Of a stretch of 64,000 nt of DNA, positions 55,784 through 64,000 are shown one piece after another. Under the pieces are notes generated by a model that ran no database searches, had not been told where the DNA came from, and saw nothing but the letters and a program-made list of their open reading frames with translations. The stretch lies in contig NZ_CM001977.1 of NCBI RefSeq assembly GCF_000406165.1, positions 890,689-954,688 of the forward strand, in the 5' to 3' direction. The position numbers were made by a program, and so were the translations under genes. Origin of the DNA: Dickeya zeae NCPPB 2538 (lineage in GTDB: Bacteria; Pseudomonadota; Gammaproteobacteria; Enterobacterales; Enterobacteriaceae). The stretch's first letter is position 1. Every line of letters starts with the position of its first letter.

Positions 55784-55866
55784 ACCGCCCAGAGGCGGGT
55801 ACGGCCGACAATGGAAAGTGCGTTTCCTGTTGTTGCGTCCGGTACCTTGTCGATGGGCGGTTTTTT
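55784..55866 (+). terminator. Possible terminator after thyA
   Basis: ACCGCCCA at 55784 can pair with TGGGCGGT directly before a seven-T run near 55860, with a long intervening loop that itself holds a small hairpin (CCGCC-caga-GGCGG). The rest of the 255-base gap to ppdA shows no gene. Confidence 0.4.
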
Positions 55867-56016
55867 TATCTGTAGGTGGAAAGGTGACTGCCAGTTTGCG
55901 AGCAGTCGCGCATTTCGCCTGTCTGTTGCTGTTGCCCTCAATATTGTTTGCGATACGTCCTGTAACTTCATGCTCCAACGCTATTCATACTGATACCGCA
56001 CTTTAAAATCGCCGCT

Positions 56017-56508
56017 ATGGACAAAACCAACTGTAGGCAGCAGGGTTTTTCCCTGCTGGAATTAATCGTGGTGATAACCACTGTGGCGTTGCTGGCAGGT
56101 GGCGGATGGCAAAGCTGGCTGGCTTACCGTCAGGCGCTGATGCTGGAACAGCATGCCCGCCACATGCTGGCGTTCATCGGCCGTGTACAGGCGAATGCTT
56201 ACTGGCGTAGTCAGACCGACAGTCTGTGGGTCAAATTAGCGCCCGGCAACTGGTGCATAGGGCGTGGTACTGAACCTGCTGTCTGCCCACCGGACGACCC
56301 TCTCATTTTTACCCGCGCTTCGCAGGATGTGGTACTCGTCGAAACGACCAGCGATCGGCTGATGTTTTACGGATTGCGTAATGCGGCCCAAGCCGGACAC
56401 CTTACCGTGGGTAACCCGGCAGGGCGCGTACGGGTAGTGATTTCAGTACGTGGGCGCTTGCGCCTTTGTAGCGAATTACAGCCAGTGCAGGGGATACCAC
56501 TATGCTGA
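56017..56508 (+). CDS. ppdA: Prepilin-peptidase-dependent pseudopilin PpdA
   Basis: 163 residues. Prepilin N-terminus QGFSLLELIVVITTVALLAGG with cleavage before Phe and the +5 Glu. A minor pseudopilin of type IV pilus or type II secretion class; the role of the thyA-linked cluster in enterobacteria is poorly known. Four genes (ppdA, ppdB, ygdB, ppdC) overlap one another and form one operon. Confidence 0.88.
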   Translation: MDKTNCRQQGFSLLELIVVITTVALLAGGGWQSWLAYRQALMLEQHARHMLAFIGRVQANAYWRSQTDSLWVKLAPGNWCIGRGTEPAVCPPDDPLIFTRASQDVVLVETTSDRLMFYGLRNAAQAGHLTVGNPAGRVRVVISVRGRLRLCSELQPVQGIPLC

Positions 56509-57095
56509 GCGTATCGACCAGACGACGTGTCTGCGGCTTTACCCTGCCGGAAGTGATGCTGGCGATGGCGCTGAGCAGTGTGACTATGCTGGCGGTGGCA
56601 CAACTGCTGCCGTTGCTGCGGGCCAAGACGCAAGACAGCGCCAGCCAGCTCCGTCTGGAGCTCGTGTTAAGGCAGACGTTGTTCGGCATCGAAAAAGATA
56701 TTCGACGTGCCGGATTTTGTGCCGGCAGTTGTCAGGGAACGGCATTGACACTGGAGGCTGACGCCTCGAATCAGGTGAATTGTCTGTCGGTTGCTTACGA
56801 CGTGAATCGCAATGGTAGCTTCGAAACGGCAGAGCAATCTGAGCCAGAATTTTTCAGTTACCGCCTGCGTGCTGGTGCGCTGGAGGTGCAAACGGGCGGC
56901 CCACGCTGTCAGGGGAATCGATGGGAGAAGTTACTTGATCCCAGCGAGGTGACGGTCACCCGTTTTGAGATCACTCGGGAAACGTCCGGTGTGCAGCCTC
57001 GCTACCGGTTATTACTGGCGGGCTACTGGACAACACGTCCCAGGCAGCGCCAGCAGGTTGAGAGTCTGGTCGCAGGGAGAAATCATGCGGGTTAG
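56502..57095 (+). CDS. ppdB: Prepilin-peptidase-dependent pseudopilin PpdB
   Basis: 197 residues. Prepilin motif CGFTLPEVMLAMALSS with +5 Glu, then a globular domain with a Cys pair (FCAGSC). Start overlaps ppdA by seven bases. PulJ/PilW-like minor pseudopilin. Confidence 0.88.
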   Translation: MLSVSTRRRVCGFTLPEVMLAMALSSVTMLAVAQLLPLLRAKTQDSASQLRLELVLRQTLFGIEKDIRRAGFCAGSCQGTALTLEADASNQVNCLSVAYDVNRNGSFETAEQSEPEFFSYRLRAGALEVQTGGPRCQGNRWEKLLDPSEVTVTRFEITRETSGVQPRYRLLLAGYWTTRPRQRQQVESLVAGRNHAG

Positions 57096-57597
57096 GCAAC
57101 TGGCACCACACCGGTTACATCGACCTCGCAGCCCATACAGGTCATTTGTACACCCCTATAAACAGCAACGGGGCAGCATACTGGTAGTCGTGATGCTGGT
57201 GATGATGATAGGCATGTTGATGTTGGGTGGGTTACAACGTCAGTTGGATCTCCAGTTGCAGCAAGGTATTGAGGAGCAGCGTTTCTGGCAGGCTTTCAAT
57301 CAAGGGCTGTCGTCACTGGGCTGGGGTCTGTCGTTACGCTGGTCAGTGACTGATGAATGGCAATGTCAGACCTTGCCGTCGGCACAATTGCGCGCGTGCC
57401 TGCGTATCAATCACGTTGACCGCTCCGGGTTGCTACGTGGTGAGGGGCGAGTTGATGGCGAACGGCAACCGTTGGCGTTTTATCACCGGGTTATGATGGA
57501 TGTCACAGCGGCAGATGGCCATATCCGGCCCATTATGGGGGGCTGGTCAGATTTTTGTCCGGATACGATGGAGCAGGCCTGTGTTCCGACACAATAA
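57085..57597 (+). CDS. ygdB: YgdB family protein (PilX-like minor pilin)
   Basis: 170 residues from the ATG at 57085 with GGGAGA upstream. One hydrophobic helix (GSILVVVMLVMMIGMLMLGG) near the N-terminus without the standard Phe+Glu prepilin site, as in PilX/GspK-type proteins (DUF2509). Overlaps ppdB by 11 bases and ppdC by 17. Confidence 0.82.
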   Translation: MRVRQLAPHRLHRPRSPYRSFVHPYKQQRGSILVVVMLVMMIGMLMLGGLQRQLDLQLQQGIEEQRFWQAFNQGLSSLGWGLSLRWSVTDEWQCQTLPSAQLRACLRINHVDRSGLLRGEGRVDGERQPLAFYHRVMMDVTAADGHIRPIMGGWSDFCPDTMEQACVPTQ

Positions 57598-57967
57598 AAA
57601 GCGTGGCGGCTACGCCAGTGCTGGCTTCAGTTTGCCGGAAACACTGGTGGCAATGCTGTTATTCGCGGTTTCGCTGGCAGGGCTCTTGCAATATCATCAG
57701 GTACTTCAGCAATCATTATTGCATCAGATGCAACAGCGTCAGGCGTGGCGGTTGGCTCACCAGAAACTGGAGGGTGAAAACGTCGGGCCGGTTTTATCGT
57801 CGCCGCTCGTTCCCGCCGGATGGGGTGTGAGCCGAACCGAACAAGCCTATCCACCGTTTTGCCGCTGCGTAACGGTAACGGTGGTCACGCCTTATCGCTA
57901 TCGGGCGGCGCTCAGTCGCTGGTTTTGTGATACCCCCGACGCTGTTGAACAACGCGGCAACCCGTAG
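57581..57967 (+). CDS. ppdC: Prepilin-peptidase-dependent pseudopilin PpdC
   Basis: 128 residues from the GTG at 57581, which has GGAG eight bases upstream inside ygdB. Prepilin motif AGFSLPETLVAMLLFAVSLAG with +5 Glu. PilV/PulI-like. In E. coli recC follows; here ptrA follows after 41 bases. Confidence 0.85.
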   Translation: MFRHNKKRGGYASAGFSLPETLVAMLLFAVSLAGLLQYHQVLQQSLLHQMQQRQAWRLAHQKLEGENVGPVLSSPLVPAGWGVSRTEQAYPPFCRCVTVTVVTPYRYRAALSRWFCDTPDAVEQRGNP

Positions 57968-58008
57968 CCTGAGATAAGAGCCTATATATAACGCCTCTGG
58001 AGAGTGTA

Positions 58009-60906
58009 ATGCGGACATTTTGTGTGTGGTTTAGCGTACTGCTGTTGTTTTTCTGGTTACCGCTCTCTCAGGCCTCGGACGGTTGGCAGCCACTGCCGCA
58101 GACGATACGAAAGAGTGAGAATGATGTAAGGCAGTATCAGGCGATACGGCTCGACAACGGGATGACGGTACTGCTGGTTTCTGATGCTCAGGCTACTCGC
58201 TCACTGGCGGCGCTAGCGTTACCAGTAGGCTCGCTGGATAACCCCCCGCAGCAACCTGGGTTGGCCCATTATCTGGAACATATGTTGCTGATGGGGTCGA
58301 AACGCTATCCACAGACCGATGGATTGGCCGAGTTTTTGAAAATGCATGGCGGCAGTCACAATGCCAGCACGGCTTCTTACCGCACGGCGTTTTACCTTGA
58401 GGTGGAGAATGACGCGTTACAACCTGCGGTTGACCGACTGGCGGATGCGATAGCTGAACCGCTACTCGACCCCATCAACGCTGATCGTGAACGTCATGCG
58501 GTCAATGCGGAATTGACTATGGCGCGTGCTCGTGACGGGTTGCGTATGGCGCAGGTCGGGGCGGAAACCATCAACCCGGCACATCCCGGTTCCCGCTTTG
58601 CAGGCGGCAATCTGGAAACCCTGAGTGATAAGCCCGGCAGTAAGCTGCATGATGAGCTGGTGGCGTTCTACCAGCGTTATTACTCCGCCAATCTGATGAA
58701 AGGCGTGATTTATGGCAAGCAGCCGTTACCAGCGCTGGCGACTATTGCGACCTCGACATTTGGGCGGATTGCGAATCATCAGGCGAGTGTGCCGCCGATT
58801 ACCACACCGGTAGTCACGGATGAGCAACGCGGGCTGTTTATTCACTATGTTCCGGCGCAACCCCGCAAGCAGTTAAAAATTGAGTTTCGGGTTGATAACA
58901 ACAGTCCGGCATTTCGCAGTAAAACGGATACCTACATCAGTTATCTGATTGGTAATCGTAGTCAAAATACGCTTTCTGACTGGTTGCAGAAGCAGGGGCT
59001 GGCCGAGTCCATTCGTGCCAGCTCTGATCCGATGTCCGAGCGTAACAGCGGCGTATTCAATATCAGTGTCGATTTGACTGACAAGGGACTGGAACAGCAG
59101 GATGATGTGATTGCCGCCGTATTCAGCTATCTGGATAAACTGCGCAACGACGGCATTCAGTCGCGTTACTTCGAAGAGATCTCGCGGGTGCTCAACATTG
59201 ACTTTCGCTACCCCTCCCTGAACCGTGATATGGGGTATGTGGAATGGCTGGTGGATACCATGTTGCGTCTGCCGGTGGAGTACACCCTTGAAGGGCCTTA
59301 TCTGGCCGATCGTTTTGATCCTGAAGCTATCAGAAGCCGGTTGTCGGGCATGACGCCACCGAATGCCCGCATTTGGGTGATAAGCCCGGAACAACCCCAT
59401 GACAAAGAAGCCTATTTTGTCGGCGCACCTTATCAGGTGGATAAAATCGGTGACGCCAGAATGACGAAGTGGCAGCAAATGAGCCAATCGTTGGCGCTCA
59501 GCTTACCGACACCTAACCCTTATATCCCGGATGATTTTTCACTGATCACGGCTGATGCGGCGATTACGCACCCCAGGAAAGTGGTCGATCAGCCGGGGTT
59601 GCGGGTGTTTTACATGCCAAGCCGCCATTTTGCCAGCGAACCCAAAGCCGATATCACCGTGATGTTGCGTAACCGCATGGCGAATGATTCTGCCCGCCAC
59701 CAAGTGCTGTTCGCCCTGAACGACTATCTGGCGGGTGTCGCGCTGGATGCACTCAGTTATCAGGCTTCAGTTGGCGGTATCAGCTTTTCGACTAGCAGTA
59801 ATGACGGGTTGGTGATGACAGCCAGCGGCTATACCCAGCACCTGCCAGAATTACTGCTGACACTGGTCGAGCAGTATGCCAGTTTCAATTCGACGCAAGA
59901 GCAACTGGAGCAGGCGAAATCCTGGTACGCCGAGCAGCTCGACGCTAGCGAGAAGGCTAAAGCCTATGAACAGGCGATGTTCCCCATTCAGGGGTTATCA
60001 AGCGTACCGTATAGCGAGCGAAGCGAACGACGTAATGTGCTCAAGGACATCACGCTGCAGGAGCTGATGGAATACCGTAAGGCGTTGTTGCAGCAGGCGA
60101 CGCCGGAGATGCTGGTGGTGGGTAATCTGGCTCAAGAGCGAGTGGTCAGCCTGTCGTATAACCTGCATGAACGCCTGAGCTGCGGGGGTACGCAGTGGTG
60201 GCGCGGGCAATCTGTCAGCATTAGCCAGTCACAAAAGGCTACGTTGCAGCGTGCAGGCAGCAGCACCGATTCAGCGCTGGCGGCGGTCTATATTCCGGCG
60301 GGATATGGCGAAGTACAGAGTGCGGCGTACAGCAAGCTGCTAGGGCAGATTATTCATCCCTGGTTCTTTAATCAATTGCGGACTGATGAGCAATTGGGAT
60401 ATGCCGTGTTTGCCACACCAGTTTCTATTGACCGGCAGTGGGGGATTGCGTTCCTGTTGCAAAGCAATAACAAGCAACCCGCTTACCTTTACCAGCGCTA
60501 TCAGGACTTTTTTGCCAAGGCCGAGCAGCGGTTGACCGCGATGAGCGCTGAGACTTTTGCCCAGAATAAGCAAGGGCTTATCAATGCGCTCAGTCAGCCA
60601 CCCCAAACGCTGGATGAAGAAGCGGCCCGCTTGCGTGGCGATCTGGACCGGGAGAACTTTGCCTTCGATACCCGCCAGCAGTTGATCGGGCAACTGGCGT
60701 CCATCTCGTCGGCACAATTAACGGACTTTTTCCGGCAGGCGTTGCATCCGCAAGGGCTGGCCATTTTGTCCCAGATTTCCGGGAGTGCGAGTGGGCATGT
60801 TGACTATGCCCGGCCATCAGAGTGGCAATTCTATGCCTCAACGTCCGCGCTGCAACAGACGTTACCACTAAAGCCCGCTGAGCAAAAACAGACGGAAACG
60901 CAGTAA
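58009..60906 (+). CDS. ptrA: Pitrilysin (protease III)
   Basis: 965 residues, full length, with a signal peptide ending near LSQASD. The inverted zinc motif HYLEHML (HxxEH) and the distal Glu in the ERHAVNAEL segment mark an active M16 peptidase. Periplasmic degradation of small polypeptides. GGAGAG precedes the ATG. In E. coli and relatives it is nested between recC and recB; both, and recD, are missing here. Confidence 0.97.
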   Translation: MRTFCVWFSVLLLFFWLPLSQASDGWQPLPQTIRKSENDVRQYQAIRLDNGMTVLLVSDAQATRSLAALALPVGSLDNPPQQPGLAHYLEHMLLMGSKRYPQTDGLAEFLKMHGGSHNASTASYRTAFYLEVENDALQPAVDRLADAIAEPLLDPINADRERHAVNAELTMARARDGLRMAQVGAETINPAHPGSRFAGGNLETLSDKPGSKLHDELVAFYQRYYSANLMKGVIYGKQPLPALATIATSTFGRIANHQASVPPITTPVVTDEQRGLFIHYVPAQPRKQLKIEFRVDNNSPAFRSKTDTYISYLIGNRSQNTLSDWLQKQGLAESIRASSDPMSERNSGVFNISVDLTDKGLEQQDDVIAAVFSYLDKLRNDGIQSRYFEEISRVLNIDFRYPSLNRDMGYVEWLVDTMLRLPVEYTLEGPYLADRFDPEAIRSRLSGMTPPNARIWVISPEQPHDKEAYFVGAPYQVDKIGDARMTKWQQMSQSLALSLPTPNPYIPDDFSLITADAAITHPRKVVDQPGLRVFYMPSRHFASEPKADITVMLRNRMANDSARHQVLFALNDYLAGVALDALSYQASVGGISFSTSSNDGLVMTASGYTQHLPELLLTLVEQYASFNSTQEQLEQAKSWYAEQLDASEKAKAYEQAMFPIQGLSSVPYSERSERRNVLKDITLQELMEYRKALLQQATPEMLVVGNLAQERVVSLSYNLHERLSCGGTQWWRGQSVSISQSQKATLQRAGSSTDSALAAVYIPAGYGEVQSAAYSKLLGQIIHPWFFNQLRTDEQLGYAVFATPVSIDRQWGIAFLLQSNNKQPAYLYQRYQDFFAKAEQRLTAMSAETFAQNKQGLINALSQPPQTLDEEAARLRGDLDRENFAFDTRQQLIGQLASISSAQLTDFFRQALHPQGLAILSQISGSASGHVDYARPSEWQFYASTSALQQTLPLKPAEQKQTETQ

Positions 60907-60938
60907 ACACGGATATTGGTGACAGACCGGTAGAGCGG

Positions 60939-61000
60939 CGACGGGCGGCGTAAGTCCCGTCAGAAGAAAGAGGTAACGCGTGGCGATGGGCCACGCGTTA
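60939..61000. terminator. Two stem-loops between convergent ptrA and argA
   Basis: GACGGG / CCCGTC (60939-60960) and a perfect 11-bp stem TAACGCGTGGC / GCCACGCGTTA (60974-61000). The second lies 32 bases past the argA stop on the minus strand. Neither has a long T-run. Confidence 0.55.
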
Positions 61001-61031
61001 TGACGTCACGAGTACTGCTTTAATAAGCTGC

Positions 61032-62357
61032 TTACAGATCGATGACCAGAATCTTGGAGCGACGTTGGTAGTTGTAAAGCTCTTGCTTACGTTTTGGCAA
61101 CACCTCCACTTCCGCTGGCTGGAAACCACGTTCCTGAAACCAGTGAATGCTGTGGGTGGTCAATACAAACAAGCGTTTTAACCCTTGCTGGCGCGCTTGC
61201 ACGGAGATGTGATGCAGCAACTGATCGCCACGCGATGAGTTGCGGTATTCCGGGTGGACCGCTACGCAGGCCATTTCACCGATACTCTCCTCTGGAAACG
61301 GATAGAGTGCGGCACAGGCAATGGTCAGATTGTCGCGGACCACGACGGTGAATTTGTCGATCTCCATTTCCAGTTGCTCGCGAGAGCGACGCACCAGAAT
61401 ACCCTGTTGTTCCAGCGGGCGGATCAGCTCCAGAATCCCACCGATATCGTTGATGGTTGCCCGGCGGATTTGCTCGGCGCTTTCCATCACAATTTGGGTA
61501 CCGATGCCGTCACGGGAGAACAGTTCCTGTAGCAACGCGCCATCTTCCTGATAACTTATCAAATGGCTGCGGCGTACTCCGCTGCGGCAGGCTTTCACCG
61601 CTCCGCGCAGGAAGCGTACGACTTCGGAATTGTAGTCGCCCGCGTCTTCCAGTGATTGAATGCGCAACTGGGCTTCGTCGGGCAGCAACTCCGATACGAT
61701 GTTGCCTTCGACATTCGTGACCCCCTGAGAGGCGCAAAAGCCAATCATCTTCTCGGCTTTGAGCTTGATAGCCAACTGGGTGGCGACTTCTTCTGAGGTC
61801 AGATTGAAACTTTCGCCAGTGACGGAAACCGCTACCGGTCCCAGCAACACGATGGCACCGCTGTCTAACTGACGATGTAACGCTTCTTCGTCAATGCGGC
61901 GGATACGTCCGCTGTGGCAGTAATCTACGCCATCATCCACCCCAAGAGGCTGGGCGATGATAAAGTTACCACTGACCACATTGATGTGCGCACCCTGCAA
62001 CGGCGTGTTCAGCAGACTCATCGACAGCCGTGCGGTGATATCCAGTTGCAGCATACCGGCTGCCTGTTTCACCAGCTCCAGCGTAGTGCTGTCCGTTACA
62101 CGGGTGTGCTTGTGGTAGCGAGGTTCATAGTGATGGGCCATCAGATTCGCATCTATCTGGGGGCGTGCGCCATAAACCACCACCAGCTTGATACCCAGAC
62201 TGTGTAACAGGCCGATATCATTAACAATTTTGGTAAAGTTTTCGTGTTCGATGGCCTCGCCGCCGAGCATGATGACAAACGTTTTACCACGATGTGCGTT
62301 GATGTAAGGAACTGAGTGGCGGAAGCCTTGAACCAGTTCTGTACTACGTTCCTTCAC
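61032..62357 (-). CDS. argA: N-acetylglutamate synthase
   Basis: 441 residues. Amino-acid-kinase domain (1-290, arginine-binding regulatory site) fused to a C-terminal GNAT acetyltransferase (about 295-441; CVAVHPEYRNSSRGDQLL binds acetyl-CoA). First step of arginine biosynthesis. Start is GTG at 62357 with AGAGGG upstream. Two ARG-box-like operators adjoin the start. Divergent from amiC, as in E. coli. Confidence 0.97.
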   Translation of the reverse strand: MKERSTELVQGFRHSVPYINAHRGKTFVIMLGGEAIEHENFTKIVNDIGLLHSLGIKLVVVYGARPQIDANLMAHHYEPRYHKHTRVTDSTTLELVKQAAGMLQLDITARLSMSLLNTPLQGAHINVVSGNFIIAQPLGVDDGVDYCHSGRIRRIDEEALHRQLDSGAIVLLGPVAVSVTGESFNLTSEEVATQLAIKLKAEKMIGFCASQGVTNVEGNIVSELLPDEAQLRIQSLEDAGDYNSEVVRFLRGAVKACRSGVRRSHLISYQEDGALLQELFSRDGIGTQIVMESAEQIRRATINDIGGILELIRPLEQQGILVRRSREQLEMEIDKFTVVVRDNLTIACAALYPFPEESIGEMACVAVHPEYRNSSRGDQLLHHISVQARQQGLKRLFVLTTHSIHWFQERGFQPAEVEVLPKRKQELYNYQRRSKILVIDL

Positions 62358-62368
62358 TGCGAGCCCTC

Positions 62369-62407
62369 TTGAATTTTTATTCGATATTTTCGTATTTTTA
62401 TTCCTTG
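62369..62407 (-). promoter_or_regulatory. Tandem ARG boxes (ArgR operator) of argA
   Basis: Two 18-bp boxes, 62369-62386 and 62390-62407, three bases apart, the standard ArgR hexamer spacing. Both hold the ATTTTTAT core; the first (TTGAATTTTTATTCGATA) is close to the palindromic consensus TGAATTTTTATTCA, the second is weaker. They abut the argA ribosome-binding site, so bound ArgR would block transcription start. Confidence 0.8.
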
Positions 62408-62580
62408 TAAACCAAAAGGCAAGCGATAACTTTTCGGTCTGACCTTATAGTTTAACGAAGCCCGTCTGACACAGTAAAAAACATGAAAATGATTTTTGCA
62501 TGACAGCGTGAGAGGTATTGGTTAAAGTTTTTGACGTTTTTCTCAATCTGTCTGATTTTTATAGTCATTAGCGGAGCCGC

Positions 62581-63819
62581 ATGTCTGATCCGAAACACCA
62601 TCTGACCCGTCGTCATTTATTGCAGGGCGCCGCCGCCACCTGGTTATTGAGTATCAGTGGCGTGGGGCTTGCCGCTACCTCGCAGGTGATTGCTGTGCGA
62701 GTGTGGCCCTCTTCAGCGTATAGCCGCGTGACGCTGGAATCCAGCCAGCCGCTCAAGTACCGGCAATTTATGCTGGAACACCCTGACCGGCTGGTCGTCG
62801 ATATTGAAAATGCTTCGCTAAACAGTGTGCTGAAAAATGCGGGGCGACAATTCGAGCGGCCAGATCCCTTCATCAAGACGGCACGGGCCGGGCAATTCGA
62901 TAAAAATACCGTGCGTCTGGTGCTGGAGTTGCGCCAGAAGGTTAACCCCAAGCTGTTTACGCTGGCTCCGGTCGCGGGCTTTCGGCATCGTCTGGTCATG
63001 GATTTGTATCCAGCAGCTGGGCGTTATGATAATGCGGATGATCCGCTACTGGCCTTGCTGGAGGATTACAATAAAGGTGATCTGGAGCGGACGCTGCCAC
63101 CAGAAAGGCCTAACGATGGTAAGGGCGGGCGTGAAAGACCGCTGATTATTATGCTGGATCCGGGGCACGGTGGCGAAGACCCCGGCGCTATCGGTAAAAA
63201 TCGAACCCGTGAAAAAGATGTGGTGCTGCAAATTGCCCGTCGCCTGAAAGCGCTGATTGAGCGTGAACGCAACATGAAAGTCTACATGACCCGCAATGAG
63301 GATGTGTTCATTCCGCTGAAGGTACGGGTCGCCAAAGCGCGTAAACAGCGTGCCGATTTGTTTGTCTCTATCCATGCCGATGCCTTTTCAAACCGCTCAG
63401 CTCGCGGTTCTTCCGTGTTTGCGTTGTCTAAAAAAGGCGCGACCAGTTCAGCGGCGCGTTATCTGGCACAAACGCAGAATGAATCGGATTTGATAGGGGG
63501 CGTGAGTCTCAGTGGTGATCACTATTTAGACAGCACGATGTTTGACATGGTGCAAACCGCGACCATTAACGATAGCCTGAAGTTTGGTAAGGAGATCTTG
63601 CACAGGCTGGGAACCGTCAATCATCTGCATAAAAACAGTGTTGATCAGGCTGGTTTTGCGGTGCTGAAAGCGCCGGATATTCCATCCGTATTGGTGGAAA
63701 CGGCATTCATCAGTAATCTGGAGGAAGAGCGTAAGCTGCGAACCAGTCGTTTTCAGCAGCAGGTAGCACAATCTATTATGGATGGGATAAAGGCTTATTT
63801 TGCAGCGCAGGCGCGTTAG
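62581..63819 (+). CDS. amiC: N-acetylmuramoyl-L-alanine amidase AmiC
   Basis: 412 residues. Twin-arginine signal (TRRHLLQGAAATWLLSISG), then an AMIN septal-targeting domain (about 38-140) and Amidase_3 zinc domain with DPGHGGEDPGA, a Glu ligand in TRE, and SIHADAF. Splits daughter-cell peptidoglycan, activated by NlpD. Confidence 0.96.
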   Translation: MSDPKHHLTRRHLLQGAAATWLLSISGVGLAATSQVIAVRVWPSSAYSRVTLESSQPLKYRQFMLEHPDRLVVDIENASLNSVLKNAGRQFERPDPFIKTARAGQFDKNTVRLVLELRQKVNPKLFTLAPVAGFRHRLVMDLYPAAGRYDNADDPLLALLEDYNKGDLERTLPPERPNDGKGGRERPLIIMLDPGHGGEDPGAIGKNRTREKDVVLQIARRLKALIERERNMKVYMTRNEDVFIPLKVRVAKARKQRADLFVSIHADAFSNRSARGSSVFALSKKGATSSAARYLAQTQNESDLIGGVSLSGDHYLDSTMFDMVQTATINDSLKFGKEILHRLGTVNHLHKNSVDQAGFAVLKAPDIPSVLVETAFISNLEEERKLRTSRFQQQVAQSIMDGIKAYFAAQAR

Positions 63820-63852
63820 GCGTGTGACGAAAATAGTCTGAACGACAGGCAT

Positions 63853-63874
63853 AAAAAAACACCCATCAGGGTGT
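63853..63874 (-). terminator. Intrinsic terminator of tRNA-fMet
   Basis: ACACCC / GGGTGT stem with four-base loop and a seven-A run on the plus strand (U-run on the minus strand), nine bases beyond the tRNA 3' end. Confidence 0.85.
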
Positions 63875-63882
63875 CTATTTAT

Positions 63883-63959
<77 letters not shown>

Positions 63960-64000
63960 TCCGTCTTCTTACTTTTAGTATGATGCTGGTACATCAATTG

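Overview
The window is chromosomal DNA of a gammaproteobacterium of the order Enterobacterales. Long stretches keep E. coli-type gene order: speC; mltC-yggX-mutY / trmB-yggL-yggN; tas-ygdR-ygdQ-mutH / rppH-ptsP-lgt-thyA-ppdA-ppdB-ygdB-ppdC / ptrA / argA / amiC / tRNA-fMet. The moderately high GC of the backbone and the accessory content (large type I secretion locus, subtilase autotransporter, MITE-like repeats) suggest a soft-rot family member (Pectobacteriaceae, Dickeya/Musicola-like). This placement is inference from recall, not a database result.

Layout. (1) 1-5.6 kb: start of a molybdopterin S/N-oxide reductase running off the left edge, a LysR regulator, a Nudix hydrolase whose stop codon interlocks with that of a TauE/SafE permease, a flavin split-barrel protein and an acyl-thioester-reductase-like SDR. 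(2) 6-13.2 kb: a MipA/OmpV outer-membrane protein divergent from an AdeRS-like two-component system, followed by an RND efflux adaptor and pump with no outer-membrane channel gene beside them. (3) 13.2-18.2 kb: TraF-like barrel protein, HxlR regulator, small P-loop kinase, orphan periplasmic binding protein, tRNA-Phe. (4) 18.4-27.6 kb: backbone genes. speC has a well-translated-looking 41-codon upstream ORF.

(5) 27.6-47.1 kb is accessory DNA between two backbone blocks. It holds an operon on the minus strand: a 2470-residue secreted protein, then its C39-like-domain ABC exporter, HlyD-type adaptor and TolC-type channel. An intrinsic terminator lies between the giant gene and the exporter genes. 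The giant protein has five 39-40-residue repeats, a Gly/Asp/Ser linker, an EF-hand-like block, a very long Asn-Gly-rich solenoid in place of classical RTX nonapeptides, a GH113-like glycoside hydrolase domain embedded between two solenoid blocks, and an RTX-related C-terminal export domain. Next to it is an AT-rich patchwork: unknown small membrane and secreted proteins, an IS3 remnant, a chain of seven different hairpins, a 122-bp MITE inserted in one of two copies of a degenerate repeat, and a subtilase autotransporter whose catalytic Asp position is Asn.

(6) 47.1-64 kb: backbone. The most striking point is that recC, recB and recD are absent from both sides of ptrA, where they sit in E. 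coli and relatives, although all neighbouring genes are intact and in order. argA carries a tandem pair of ARG-box-like operators. The window ends at an initiator tRNA gene.
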